Positions 1 to 11,635 of a stretch of 50,000 nt of DNA are shown here, piece after piece. Origin of the DNA: Cristatella mucedo (lineage: Eukaryota > Bryozoa > Phylactolaemata > Cristatellidae); the NCBI GenBank assembly GCA_009760855.2, contig WPIO01000040.1, forward strand, positions 2,207,501 to 2,257,500, written 5' to 3'. The notes below the pieces were generated by a model. That model saw only the letters and a program-made list of their open reading frames with translations. It ran no database searches and was not told where the DNA came from. The position numbers and the translations under genes were made by a program. Each line of letters opens with the position of its first letter. The first letter of the stretch is position 1.

Positions 1-400
1 GACAATAAATTAGCTGTTCCATTCCTCTGCTCAAAGACCGTTGGCGACAGAAGCTTTAGCTCTGCAGGTCCTAGACTGTGGAACTTGCTTCCACAATTCT
101 AATGCAACGACAACTACTCTCCTGCTGCCGACTATGGCTCATCCTTTCCGGCGGTCCTGAGCTGCTACTTCCATGCTACTCACTACCTCAACTGCTCTCC
201 TGACTCCTGACTCCTGACTCTGCTATGCTTCCCACTTTCTCTTTGTTTCGTCAGACGAAGTCTATTGGCTACCGAATGCGTACCGAAAGCCGCTTAGGCT
301 GTGAGTGGGCTATACAAAACTCTCCTGCGTAACACCCACATGGTCTTTATGACTTTGTGGAGTTACAAACGGAGATACATTACATTGCATTACATTCGTT
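1..400 (+). mobile_element. LINE 3' end (CR1/jockey-type reverse transcriptase C-terminus and tail)
   Basis: Codons at 3-104 read KLAVPF, then VGDRSFSSAGPRLWNLLPQF, typical of the C-terminal end of CR1/jockey-like non-LTR elements. The frame then breaks with in-frame stops. The copy ends with a diagnostic tail, tttgtggagttacaaacggagatac, near 355-382, followed by a short attacattgc repeat. It is cut by the window edge. A near-identical copy lies at 47780-48510. Confidence 0.8.
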
Positions 401-456
401 TCTGTGCTACCTGCAAGAAACCTTTGAGGCCAAGGAAACCTATAAATATAATGAGA

Positions 457-1945
457 TCCAATGCCAATCGTAAAGCAGAAGCTGCGTGAGATCGCGATTA
501 ATAAAGTGGCATAAGATCCACTAAAGAGTAAAAGTAAAGGTTGGGAAACTAAATAGTTACCATGAACTAGTTGCACGCACCTCAGCAGTTCCTCAAATTG
601 ACATGTTACTAACCTGAGAGTGGACCTCGACCAACGAGCTAGCGATCTCTGCTGCTGTGGGTATATGCAATTTCATTAGGCAATTTAATTTCATTATTTC
701 ATTATTCAATTTATCGGCGGATCTGAGCAGCCACTACCACCACAACATTCTTCTGCAACGCTGCTCACAGCCTTCGAGACTGAAAACTCAGCCACTGATC
801 GTTCTTGGTTTCGAACCGTCAGCTGGCCGTTAATTGCATGATATCAAGCCACCACGACGATCGCCGTGGCAATCAGGCTAGTTTGGACGCCTGAACGACT
901 GCGTAATAATGATCTTCCAATGATTCAAACCAAAACAACTGAGTTTATTTCGCTTAAAATGAGATGAAGCTATATATATCATGTTGGATCAAGGTATGTA
1001 ATCAAGCTCGAATGACGAAGTGTCTCGTAATAACGAGATAGGGAGGCAACTGTGACTCGTGGAAAACCTATACTTGTTAATGCACTACCTAAAAGGACGG
1101 CTAGGTTATGACTAAGGATTGGGCGTCTAACCTTATGGGCCAAGGTTGCCACAAAATTAGTAAGAACCAATGCATACTCTTTAGCAGAAGCTGCATGAAA
1201 GCGCTATTAGTAAATCGGCGTCAAATCCACGGAAGTTGACGTAAGAAAACTTTTCAGTAACAACTGGTTGCATCCACCTCAGCAGCTCCTCGAATCGATA
1301 TGTGACCAAACTCGTAGTAAGCCTCGACCTTCGCGGTAGTGATGTCTGATGCTATGGAATAAAGCGAACGGGGTGGGCTTGTCAATTTACAAGAGTATCT
1401 GAGCGGCCAATACCAGCACTGTATTTTACTGCTCCGTTTTCATGGCCGTCAACACTGAAAACTCAGCCACTGATCGTTCTTGGTTCGAACCGTCAGCTGG
1501 GCGCTAAATGCATGCCATCAAGCCGCCGCGACGATCGCCGTGGCAATCAGGCTAGTTTGGTAGCCTAAATGACTGCGTAATAATGATCTTCCAATGAGTC
1601 AAACCAAAACAGCCGAGTTTATTTCGTTGAAAATGAGATTAAGCGATATATCATGTTATGTATGCACTGAGACAATTTCAAGGGGCAGCTGAACTGCCGT
1701 TGCTGTGTAATTGAAAATAAGAGGAAGCTGAATACAAGCATCCACCTTAACTCTAGCGATTTGGACAAGTAAGTAAAGATTCAATGAATTAGAAATGGTC
1801 GGTTTAACCTGAGTCATCTTTCTCTTGAAGGCTCGGGATGCAAAACACATCACCGATGTATGTGAACAAGCTCGAATGACGAAATGTCCCGTAAGGGGTT
1901 GGGGGGCAATTTGCATCCAACTTGTCTATCTAACCAGGAAGCTCA
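457..1945. repeat. Diverged direct repeat of about 0.6-0.7 kb, two copies
   Basis: Copy A runs about 457-1050 and copy B about 1165-1915. Shared blocks include gcagaagctgc (475 and 1184), actgaaaactcagccactga (779 and 1453), cgatcgccgtggcaatcagg, and aagctcgaatgacgaa (1004 and 1868). The offset grows from 709 to 674 to 864, so the copies differ by indels. Copy B carries about 190 extra bases around 1654-1850. A pol III box-B-like ggttcgaaacc is present on the minus strand in copy A. Family unknown. Confidence 0.7.
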
Positions 1946-3214
1946 AGCGTCGGGCTGCTCGCCAGAGTGTGGGAGCATCGGATTCGCGACGAAAACCGGA
2001 GGATTCGGGCGTAGAACGTCGGCTCAAGAATAGAACGAAGCACGGTGCTTTGGATTGTCCGGTACACGCGGCTCGCTCGCAAGCTCGTCGGATCACCAAG
2101 TCTTGGCTCGAGCAGCTGTCTGCGACACCTGGCGGCAACCGGAGCAATGAGCGAAGCGTTGGTTCGTTGGTTCGCCGACGACTGGCTGAGCCAATCTTTT
2201 CGGGTTGAGCCGTTCCACAGGTGGCTCAAGGCTAGTAACGACCCAATTCGTTCTCCTTCCAGAACTGCCGCTTAGCGGTGGGACTAGCGAAACCCGGATT
2301 GTTAAGTCTGCAAAATGAGACCTAGTTCAGCGTACGTTTTGTCATTTCCCCATTTGATCTTGAGATCAGGGGGATTGTGTTTATTTTAAGATTATGACAC
2401 TGTCGTTAGATTAGGGCTGTTACGATGTATGACAGCGGTATGTAACTAACGGGCGGCGAGGAGTTAGGTCGAGGACGCCGGGCGGGCACTCTCGCACTGG
2501 CCCACTGCTGAGTGCGTGTGAGCAAACTCTTTGAGCCCGCTTCGGTGTTATGTGTGGTATCGCGTACAGAATGTCAAACTACACAGCGAATTATATTTCA
2601 GCACATCAAAAGCTGCAGCACTAGGCGCTAGATGTTCGCCCACCATTAGGGCGCTCGCACTCGAGAGCATCAAGGCTGTGTGCTACCCAGGCTTGAGGGC
2701 AATATAATCCTTCATGAGGTTGCTACATTTTGTCTTGCATTGGCCCCCATTTTTTCAAGTTACTGTCATGCTGCCCTGGATTACAACGTGGAGGGAATTC
2801 ATGAGTGAATGTCTAGAAAATAAGACTGATTGTAATTCAAGTTCAAAACCTGGATGGTAACTGAGCTGCCCTCTGAGCCTCTGCTGGACCATTTTTTTTA
2901 TTGTGGTTTGGGTCGGCTAAACAAAACCCGTAGAAAAACAATCCTCAGAAGGCCACGCTGCTAAAACGTTGAATGACTGGCACTGAATGACTTCGCTTGT
3001 GTGCGATATGTATCGATGATACGTAGCCGACCTTGGATGAGCACTTGGATGGGCCTAGCCACCAGGTTTGGGGGACGGCTAGGGCTGATGCGTGGGCGGG
3101 GAAGGAAAATGGCCACAGAAATTGGCCCCCGGAAGGAGATCCAAAGATGGTGGCAAAGTGAAGGGATAAGGACCACCGGGGTGACCAGCGGCCATTCCAC
3201 TGAAACTTCTCTCC

Positions 3215-3385
3215 TCCGTGCAACTAACGACATCGTCTGCAGCAACATCGATAGTCACTGTCCGTGTCTCGGCCTTAGTGCTGCTTGATCTGTCAGCTGC
3301 CTTCGACACTCACTCTTTGCTGCGTGAAAAGAAGTCTGGTGGCAACCGAATGCCGCTTAGGCTTTGAGTGCGATATACAAAACTC
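3215..3385 (+). mobile_element. Internally deleted LINE copy
   Basis: Codons here read VLLDLSAAFDT, the reverse transcriptase block A motif, and continue within a few codons into LLREKKSGGNRMPLRL, which in the 47780-48510 copy lies near the very end of the element. About a kilobase between these points is missing. It ends ttgagtgcgatatacaaaactc, like the other copies. Confidence 0.7.
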
Positions 3386-4222
3386 GACCGGCAAGGTAGC
3401 AAGCAAGGTAACGCTCCACCCCTTGTCCTTGTCTACATCTATGACGATCTAGCGACTGGCCAACAGCCACGAGTCGCCCTTTCCGCTTGCAAGGTTAATA
3501 GAGGAGGCGAAGATAAAGGAGAAGATTCAAAAGCCAGTGAATTAGTTAAGGCTTTGGACGAGCACGTTTTTCAAAAAATTACAGCAGCAGCACTCTTGAC
3601 TATAAATGCCCCGTCGACGCTTTCCCACATACTTTGACGAGAGTCGGGATCCGAGATGGACGTGCGACATACCGACAGAAGGGGACTATTTCGCTCGTCA
3701 ATCGGCGGAGCCGCTATGTACGTATACGATTTTCGGGATACATTCGGAACACGAGCTCTGCGCACGACACTCTGTAAATGTGGCCAATGCAAAATCCACG
3801 GATAGGCAAAAGCGCACTCGAACGCGAATTCCAACAATTCGGAGCGAGCGACAAGAGAGAGAGAGAGGGAGGAAGAGAGAGGGGGAGCAGTTCGGGGCAC
3901 GTTGGCACCTCGAGCATTGACAAAGCTCAGGTATCTTTATTGGGCAAACGATTTGCTCACCTTTCGAGGAATCCACAAAGTGGACGAGCAGTCGACGCTC
4001 AGTCGACAGCAGCCATTCTCTATAGTAAGTCTCTAGTCGAAGCTCCTGCGAGGTTCAAGGTCACCAGCGATGACCAGCCGCTTCACGGATTCATCTGCAA
4101 TACAGAAACTCGACGCTAGAATTGATCTAGCAGCAATTAATATCACTAAACGTAGGCGACGCCAGCGTAGATAACTGAAATATTTTTTTAAACAAAGTTT
4201 GAAAATTACAGTCCGGTTCTGA

Positions 4223-4384
4223 TTATGAAGTCGTCACAGAGCGTGAGTTAAGCGCTTTCAGCGGCACCTGTTCAATGCCACCGTTGTACCGCTCGTCCGC
4301 CTCGGACTTGCGAAGTTCGTCGGCGACGGCGGCGCCCAGGAGTAAAGCGTCCGGATCCCGGCCCTCGTGCATTTCTCGTGCTGG
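4223..4384 (-). CDS. Candidate 3'-terminal coding exon
   Basis: A good acceptor (ctgcgatctcttgcctcag) is followed by 53 codons in phase 0, ending TAA. The peptide is hydrophilic and not repetitive: it contains MHEGRDPDALLLGAAVADEL and ends NSRSVTTS. It lies on the same strand and downstream of the GR-like gene, and its phase fits the optional donor after helix 7 in exon 11. It could be an alternative last exon of that gene or the end of an unseen gene. I do not recognise the peptide. Confidence 0.42.
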   Translation of the reverse strand, partial: PAREMHEGRDPDALLLGAAVADELRKSEADERYNGGIEQVPLKALNSRSVTTS

Positions 4385-5199
4385 CTGAGGCAAGAGATCG
4401 CAGCACAACTACGGAAGTACTATACAAATCTGTTCCACGTGCTAGCCTTGTGCATGCACGAGATCAGAAACACAGGATATGATTTTGCCGAAAACAGTGC
4501 CGCAATGAAAGAAATCTCAGCGGAAATGCATTCAGCCTGTCGCTCTCTCAGCGTAGTAGAAGGTAGCAAAGACTTCAATGTCACGTGTCACTTACTTTCA
4601 CGTCCCTTTCTTTCCTCGATCTGCTCGCCAACTTAACTTTTTCCAAATAAGGCCAGGCCGCGTACCACCAGCTCATCGGCCCCATCGAGTCGAGTGTAGC
4701 TGCGCCACGGACCGACCTCAAATATTTGCCTTTGGCACTCTTGGTACTTTTGGTTTTTGTTGCTTTTGGTATTCTCCCAGAGCCAAGCGCTTACTTTCGG
4801 CTGACGTGAAGTCATCAACTGGCGATAAGACGCGTGGAAAGAGAATAATCTTCCTTAGGATGCTGTTTTTGCTATGCAAATGTCTTAATATTTATTTTTA
4901 TTGTTATTATTTAAGTAGACGGTCAGTGTACGTATACTATAATTAGTGTGATTTTACGAATCTGCAAGCTCACAATATCCCTAACCAGCAAGCGTTGGGT
5001 TATCATAAATGTATGCCAGCACATGGGAAGGCCGTAAGAGAATGACGAGATTACAAGATGGGAATAAACATCCATGCGCTCAAAATAAAAAAGAGAAATG
5101 AAGAAATCCAAGATCCCAAAATATTAAATGGCTGCGACCTTACCTTCACGTAGTCACAACAACAACTCTGCTAGTGGCGCCCACTAGCAGTGTTTTTAG

Positions 5200-6350
5200 T
5201 CTAAGCACAATACGAGCGGGTTCAATTTCATCAAGCTGTGAACTACACAGTTTAGAACGCTAGCACGTAAGCGGTTGGACGCAAGTGCGATGGCGGATGT
5301 TTGAGCTCCAACGATCGGAGCTCAAACATTCGAACACTCGGAGCTCTTGGAGTTAGCTGTTTCTCCCCCCTCCAACTAGCACTGGATGGCACTAGTCGGG
5401 CGGCGGCCCGAGCTCGCCGGTCTAAGAATCCCCTAATAGGAGGGGAGAAAAACTCGCATCCCGCGGTGGTATGTAGCGCTCTTAAGCGGCGAGTACAAGA
5501 ACCGCGGCGCGCTGCTAATCCGCTGACCTCCATTCGCCGTGCTGTCGCAGCACCAGTCCTTGTTTTTCTTCAAAGAAGTTGTTGCTCGCACGAGCGTCGG
5601 AATACGAGCGCCCGAGAATGATCCGGAAATGGATACAAACTTGCCGAAGCAGTAGCGCGTTTCCCCAGTCCCCTTCGACGGACGGCGAGCTCGACACGCG
5701 GCCTGCGGCCGACACGCGGCGGCGGCGGCCACGCGGCGTGCGCGGTCCTCGCTCGGAGCGCTGCGCTACGGCAGCGCCGCCGCCGGACTCGCGCGAATAA
5801 AAGCTCTGCCACCGCGGCTCGACGCGCGCCTGCTCCGCCCGCCTGCTTCTCTTTCCGCCTGCTTCTGCCTCGGACTTCCGCCTCGGACGAAGACGTGCGA
5901 GGCGCGCCATCGCGCGAGGCGGGCTAGCCGTTCAACGATGGCGCCGACTGGCGCCGCCGGACAGAAATTTAATGATGGCGCCGCCGGACGCGGCGCCGCG
6001 AAATGAGCGGCGAAGATTTCCTAATCAGAACCGGACCGCGATTTTTAAACTTTTTTTTAATTTAATTCGTCACCTTTGCTTGAGTCACCTTCGCTTGAGC
6101 TCTACGGGGCCGTTCGTTAAGTCCGTCCGAGGCGACTTCCTCCATGCGACCGCCGCCGCAGCGTGCCGCGGCGTCCTCGTGTCGGTGGGCCCTCGTGACA
6201 ACCCACCCTCCCCCGCCCCCGGCTGTGTCGCTCGAGTTTTTGTCGCGTGCTATCAAGCCTCGAGGCCACGGTGAAGAGGTGGCGGTGAAGCCGTCCTGCG
6301 AACCTACGCGTTCAGAGAGAAGAACAGGTAACAGGCTTCTTTTCTGCAGC
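5200..6350. other. GC-rich stretch without a supported gene
   Basis: Strong CpG and CGG/CCG content, with long chance frames on both strands. No domain, splice chain or repeat unit is recognised. If the candidate exon at 4223-4384 belongs to a separate minus-strand gene, this could be near its promoter; nothing shows that directly. Confidence 0.35.
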
Positions 6351-6832
6351 AGAGGAAGATGTACTATTCCTTTGCAGCAAATGTACAGAAAGAGATTGAA
6401 TAGATTGAATTAATAGATTAAATTAAATAGAAAGAGATTGAATTCTCTTATGGTGCTATATAAATTTTATTTTTTATTTATTTTTTAGACTGCCGCTCTC
6501 AGGCACTGCTTGCCTGCAGGGCGAGGCTCTCCGACGTATGGGTAGCGGCTGGCGTACGGGATTGGTGTGATTGCAAGCGCTGGAGTTGATTTTCAATTTC
6601 TCATTTTGCAGGCATACTTTGGCTGGCAATGCAACTAGGTGCGTTGTTTTTGAAGAGAAGTTCCTTGTCACTCATGGCAAGAGCGGTGACTATCACTCAT
6701 TTTGCATTTGAAAATAAGCATTACATTTCGAGCGGCCATGTTTGGCGCTCAGCCTTGCAGTGGCCTGCCGCTTGTACTGGCGATATCTACTTGCAAGACT
6801 ATCACCGGGTAGCGCCCTCCTGCAGACGCGAG

Positions 6833-6894
6833 CGCCCTATGCCCTATGCCCTATGCCCTATGCCCTATGCCCTATGCCCTATTCCCTATGCCCT
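6833..6894. repeat. (CCCTATG)n tandem repeat
   Basis: About nine copies of a 7-bp unit, one changed to CCCTATT. It is flanked by moderately GC-rich sequence with no gene. Confidence 0.9.
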
Positions 6895-7151
6895 ACACCT
6901 CGGAGCCTCCATCGCCCACGACGCTTCGGTTGCACGCGTCGTGGGTGGAGTGCAAACTGTCCGGTGGGGGGGGACGAGCACTGTACCACAGCGTCCATCG
7001 CCCACGAAGATTTGGGTAGAAGTTCGTGGGCGGGGTGCAAGCTGTCGGATAGGGTGCCGCCAGCACCGCACCTCAGAGCGTCCATCGCCAGCGTGCAAGC
7101 GAGCCAGTAGCTTTGTTGGGGGGGGGGGTCGCACGAGCATGCGGTCACTGC

Positions 7152-7228
7152 CGTTTGGGGTCACAAATGTTTGGGGTCACAAATGTTTGGGGTCACAGAG
7201 GCTTGGGGTCGCGGAGGCTTGGGGTAAG
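7152..7228. repeat. 16-bp minisatellite (ttggggtcacaaatgt type)
   Basis: Five units of about 16 bp in which ttggggtc is followed by acaaatgt, acagaggc or gcggaggc. No gene is seen around it. Confidence 0.8.
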
Positions 7229-7779
7229 CCGGCTGGTGGTCTGGGCTACATGCGCGTACCTTCGAAGTAAGTAAGGTTAGAAGGCTGAGGAGTCTCGGGC
7301 CAAAGCTGGTTATGCCCAGTAGAGCAGCAGCGAGGTCGTACCAAGGGGTCGACGGCCGGGTCAGGGGTCAGGCAAAAGTCGGGGCCACCAAAGATCTCCA
7401 TTACCTGAGCTCGGGAAATGTGCTGCCTAGGTCAGTGCCTTGGCCACCACCCCCACCGGCTCCACTCCTCCACTCCCCTCTAGCAGACTGGCGGCAAGTG
7501 CAATTCCGCCTTATTAGATGAGATATTGGCTTCGAAGTGATGAGAACTCGCTGTGCCCAACTCGCCGTGCTTTCAGCAGCCGACTCGGCGAGCCGAAGTG
7601 AAGCTGAACCATGTACACTCGCGAGTTGTTGGAGCTGAATCGCTGAGAGTCAGCGTGACGTAGCATGACGGCTGCTTCCGATCGACTGCTTTTTATTCTT
7701 TTTCGGTGTAAAGCCCAGCCAGGTTGGGCTTCTGCGTTCGCATGTGGTCTTTTAAATAATTGTTTGCTATTAGCAGCAG

Positions 7780-7935
7780 CAGCATCACCATCCTCATCAT
7801 TGAAACCATCATCCTAGTAATAATAGCAACAACAATAATACGTTGGCGTGGCTCCTTCGCAGAAATTAATCTCTTTCTAGGCACATTAAATGTGCTACAA
7901 AGGCAGCATGGTATGGTCGAACAGTGAGCTAGAAG
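7780..7935 (-). mobile_element. LINE 3' untranslated tail fragment
   Basis: Preceded by an ataataata-type run, the segment gaaattaatctctttctaggcacattaaatgtgctacaaaggcagc matches the 3' region of the CR1-like LINE at 11640-13057 in order and spacing. The element's sense strand is minus. No coding part remains. Confidence 0.55.
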
Positions 7936-8194
7936 CTGAAAGTGGGCGTACAGCAGCAGCAGCCGTACGACGAGGCGTCGTGGGCGGTTGTCTAGGCGGT
8001 TGAAGCCAAGCTCGTGGCTGGCTGTCACGGTGCTCATTGTCAAGGTCATGGCTGATCAGCTGCCTCTCATACGGCTTTGGCATGGCTATTAGCCATTAGG
8101 CAGGCGCATTTTATGTGTGGCACAATGCGGAGGGCATGAGGCATCGTTTTATTGGTGTGTTAAAATAAAAAATATATTTAATTTAATATATTTA

Positions 8195-8375
8195 TATATT
8201 TATATATTTAATATATTTAATTCATTTTTATAGCACATTAAGAGAACTTAATCTCTATTCGAGCGCTTCACATACGACACGGGGCTCGAGCTAACAACCT
8301 CGGTCATCAGATACGTTCACCTTGACCTTGGTCGGGTGAGCACCTTTCACCACTGGGCCAAACCAGCTGTGGCTA
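8195..8375 (-). mobile_element. tRNA-headed SINE copy
   Basis: Read on the minus strand it begins with a tRNA-like head (tttggcccagtggt, matching pol III box A) and has a region equivalent to box B (cgagccccgtg), then tagagattaagttctcttaatgtgct and an AT-rich tail. Sister copies lie at 31150-31345, 39600-39752 and 42722-42880. Confidence 0.75.
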
Positions 8376-8874
8376 CATGTCAGAAGACAACGGGGGCTTT
8401 GGTGAAATATGGAAAATCTCTTTGAAAATAAGAGGCTTAAATTTCACCGCTGAATTTCTTGACTCCTTTAAAGCTCAATGAACATGCTTCGACCATCATG
8501 AACCTGGATTACAGACGCCCCCTGGCGGTGCAGCAAGCACCGGGAGCAGCTGAAGACCGGTAGGAGGTAGCTTCTACAGGTAGTCGCAGGTAACCTTTCA
8601 CGGTTTCGGGAGCTGCCAATGTCGCTGCTGCTTTGCTTCTGCGAAAATATTGGTAATTGCATGATGCGTCAAAAGTCAAAGCTTATCCGCCAGCACTTAG
8701 TGGCAAAGCAGAGCAGATCCCAGGGTGAATGTCAAGTCTGCATGCTGCTTGGAGTCCTTAAGGGTGCTGATCGATAGCTTTCTAGTTTTCGGGATTTATA
8801 CATAACTCGATTGCCTGCACCAAACCATCGCAAGAGGAAAAGAGCGACTGCTACATCTCTCGCTTTTCTAGCAC

Positions 8875-9293
<419 letters not shown>

Positions 9294-9379
9294 AGCCCTT
9301 CTGCTGCTTGCTGGATCGGTTGCATTTGCACCACCAATCTAATTTCTAGAACACGGGAAACATGAACAGAGGTTGCAGG

Positions 9380-11130
9380 ATTTGCTAGCGGTTAAATTCG
9401 CTCTGGCTACCGTAACAGACGGAGAGAATGAAAAACGATTAAAATCTCGTCGCTCGTTCCCGAATTAGCCAGTCGTCGGAAGGCCGCGACTTCGGACGAG
9501 CGATGCGACCGTTGGAATGCAGTTAGCTGCGCATAGCGACCTCTATTTACGTACGAGCGGTCGGCCAGCGAGAGGCAGGCAGCAGGAGCGAGAGGCAGAC
9601 AGCAGGAGCCGCTGATCGCTCGCTCATTGGCGGCTGCCCATTTAATTTGCACGTGCGTTGAACAGCTACTCGGCTCCGACGTTCGACTGTCTCTCGGGCT
9701 TAGGCTCTCCAGTTATGTCCTCCCTTCGATCTGCCTCGCTCTGAATTACTACCGCATCCGGCTTCGAGCCGTCTCACTTGCTCGTCTGGCTCTCAAGTCG
9801 TGTAGCTGTGCCGATTGCGAACGACCTCGAATCCTTTGAAAAATCGGCCTTCAGTTCGATTTCGAACGAAGTCTCGGCTCGGAAGTCACTACCGACCGAC
9901 ATCGTCAAACGTCGCCGGATCTGCGGACTTCACGACATTTTATAAAAAAAAAAACAACCTAGAAATCCGGTCGTTCCGCTGACTCCGCCCTCGACTCTCT
10001 CCTTGTGCTTTGTCCAGTGCCAGCTTCGGTTCGGGCTGAGTTTGCCTGATTTTTCTGGATTACTCCTGGATTACTCCTGGATATTCCCTAGTGGGATCGA
10101 CCGCTGCCCGACTCGAACGTGCACGCGATCCGAGTCGTGAGGAATTCGCCAAAATTCGTGGCAAAAACCGAAACTTCCTCCGAAACTCGGAAAAGAAGCG
10201 GGAAAGAAGCGGGACGGAAACGGGACGAAAGCGGAATCGCAGCAAGTCCACTCTGCAGGTTTTCGTCGCTAGATGGCATAGACATTAAAAGCAATATGTG
10301 GACGCTAGGATATTTGTGGGGAGCGTCGTTGGACGGGAACACTGCACCTCCGCGAGCGCGGCATTCAAACGGCCGTAGATGCGCGTGCATTCGCTCGAAA
10401 AAGAATCGCTAAAATGGCTTTCCAAAGTTGCAAGAAGTTGCAAGCCCAATGGGAATAAGGAGGCGTGCAAGGCTCAAAAGAATGTTCATTATTTTCATAC
10501 GTTGGCATTTGTTAAACCCGGCCCCCACACGTGGCAAGCTATGCCGAGCGCGACGCCGCCTCTCAGCCAGCCTGAGCGCGCATGCTGGCTGGCGTTTCGG
10601 GTCCGTTCGACGGCCACGTGACCGCTCGCCATTTCGAGCACTCGCGAACACCACACATGCAGCCGCTCCCACTGAAGCGCTCCTACTGAAACCAATCCGT
10701 GCTCAGTGGCAGCTCAATCACGTATATGCGTTCCTAGACCATAAGTCTCGCCTAGTCACGAGACTGCCGTACACTCCAGCGAAGGCATTTGGCCACGGTC
10801 GTGGCGGCGGAGCTGACCATATCGGCACGATGCTCCGTCCAGAGACTGCACAATAATCGTTTCGCTGAAGTGTCGGATTTATGCCCGATAGTGAAGAAAA
10901 GCGTGCAGACACGCCAAGTCTCGCGTCTCTACGAAAGCCTTGAGCAGAGCAGACGAGCGCGAGAGTTGGGGCTGCAAGCCGGTCCTGATGGTCAAGTTGG
11001 CCATTTTGTCCTAGCGCTTCCATCAGGCTGCCATTTTGTTCGAAGGCTGGCGATGGCACGATGTTGCACGCCGACGCCCGCGAGCTGCGGCGACAGCAGC
11101 AGCGGCGGCGGCAGCAAAGCAGCTGTCACC
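9380..11130. other. Stretch without a supported gene
   Basis: Moderately GC-rich sequence downstream of the GR-like stop codon at 11132. Part of it may be its 3' untranslated region or an extra intron. An aaaaaaaaaa run lies near 9942-9953. No coding exon is recognised. Confidence 0.4.
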
Positions 11131-11131
11131 G

Positions 11132-11248
11132 CTAGAGCTTGGGTGCGTGAATCACGTCAACCTGGAGCAGAACGAGCAGGACGACGGCGACGATGAGGAT
11201 GAGTGGAACGAAGTAGCCCGGCCGCACGGGCACGTGAAACAGCTTGGC
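11132..11248 (-). CDS. GR-like gene exon 11, transmembrane helix 7 and stop
   Basis: A pyrimidine-rich acceptor (tcctttcttcttcag) precedes GCCAAG in phase 0. The exon encodes AKLFHVPVRPG, helix 7 (YFVPLILIVAVVLLVLLQ) and VDVIHAPKL before a TAG. Ending soon after helix 7 is normal for the family. A possible donor, CTCCAG|gttgac, lies right after helix 7 in phase 0. If used, it could lead to the exon at 4223-4384. Confidence 0.75.
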   Translation of the reverse strand, partial: AKLFHVPVRPGYFVPLILIVAVVLLVLLQVDVIHAPKL

Positions 11249-11452
11249 CTGAAGAAGAAAGGAAGACGAGCGAGTGCGACTCGACGCGACCTGACAGCGG
11301 CGACGACACGTCGGGTTCAGTCAGCACGGTAGCAACACGGTGGCGATGGTGTCGTCGGACTGCATCGCTATATGGCACAGGCAGCAGCAGCAGCGCCACC
11401 GCCGGCCGCGACGAACGGGCGGCCGTCAGGGCGGCAGCAGGCAGCTCCTCAC

Positions 11453-11584
11453 CCTCAGCGTCGTGTTGCTCATAAACAGCAGAAACGAGTCGAGCTCGCT
11501 CGACGAGCTGCCGCCGTGTCCGTAGACGCGGGTGTGCAGCGCCACCTTGCGGAAGCCGTTGCATGCCGAGTTGAGCAGCGCGGC
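11453..11584 (-). CDS. GR-like gene exon 10 (intracellular loop 3)
   Basis: Acceptor gaattgcctag-like (caattcgcctag|GCCGCG) and donor ACGCTGAGG|gtgagg are both phase 0; the exon has 44 codons. It encodes AALLNSACNGFRKVALHTRV, a Gly/Ser hinge, and LDSFLLFMSNTTLR. A loop of this type, with a hydrophobic LxxFL..xxNTTL segment before helix 7, resembles the conserved C-terminal part of GR-like receptors. Confidence 0.8.
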
Positions 11585-11635
11585 CTAGGCGAATTGGTAC
11601 AGGAAACGTGCGATCGAGAGCGTGCGGCACCTTTT

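Noticed and set aside
6833-6894. Interstitial telomeric repeat
   Set aside because: The unit is CCCTATG, not the animal telomere unit CCCTAA/TTAGGG.
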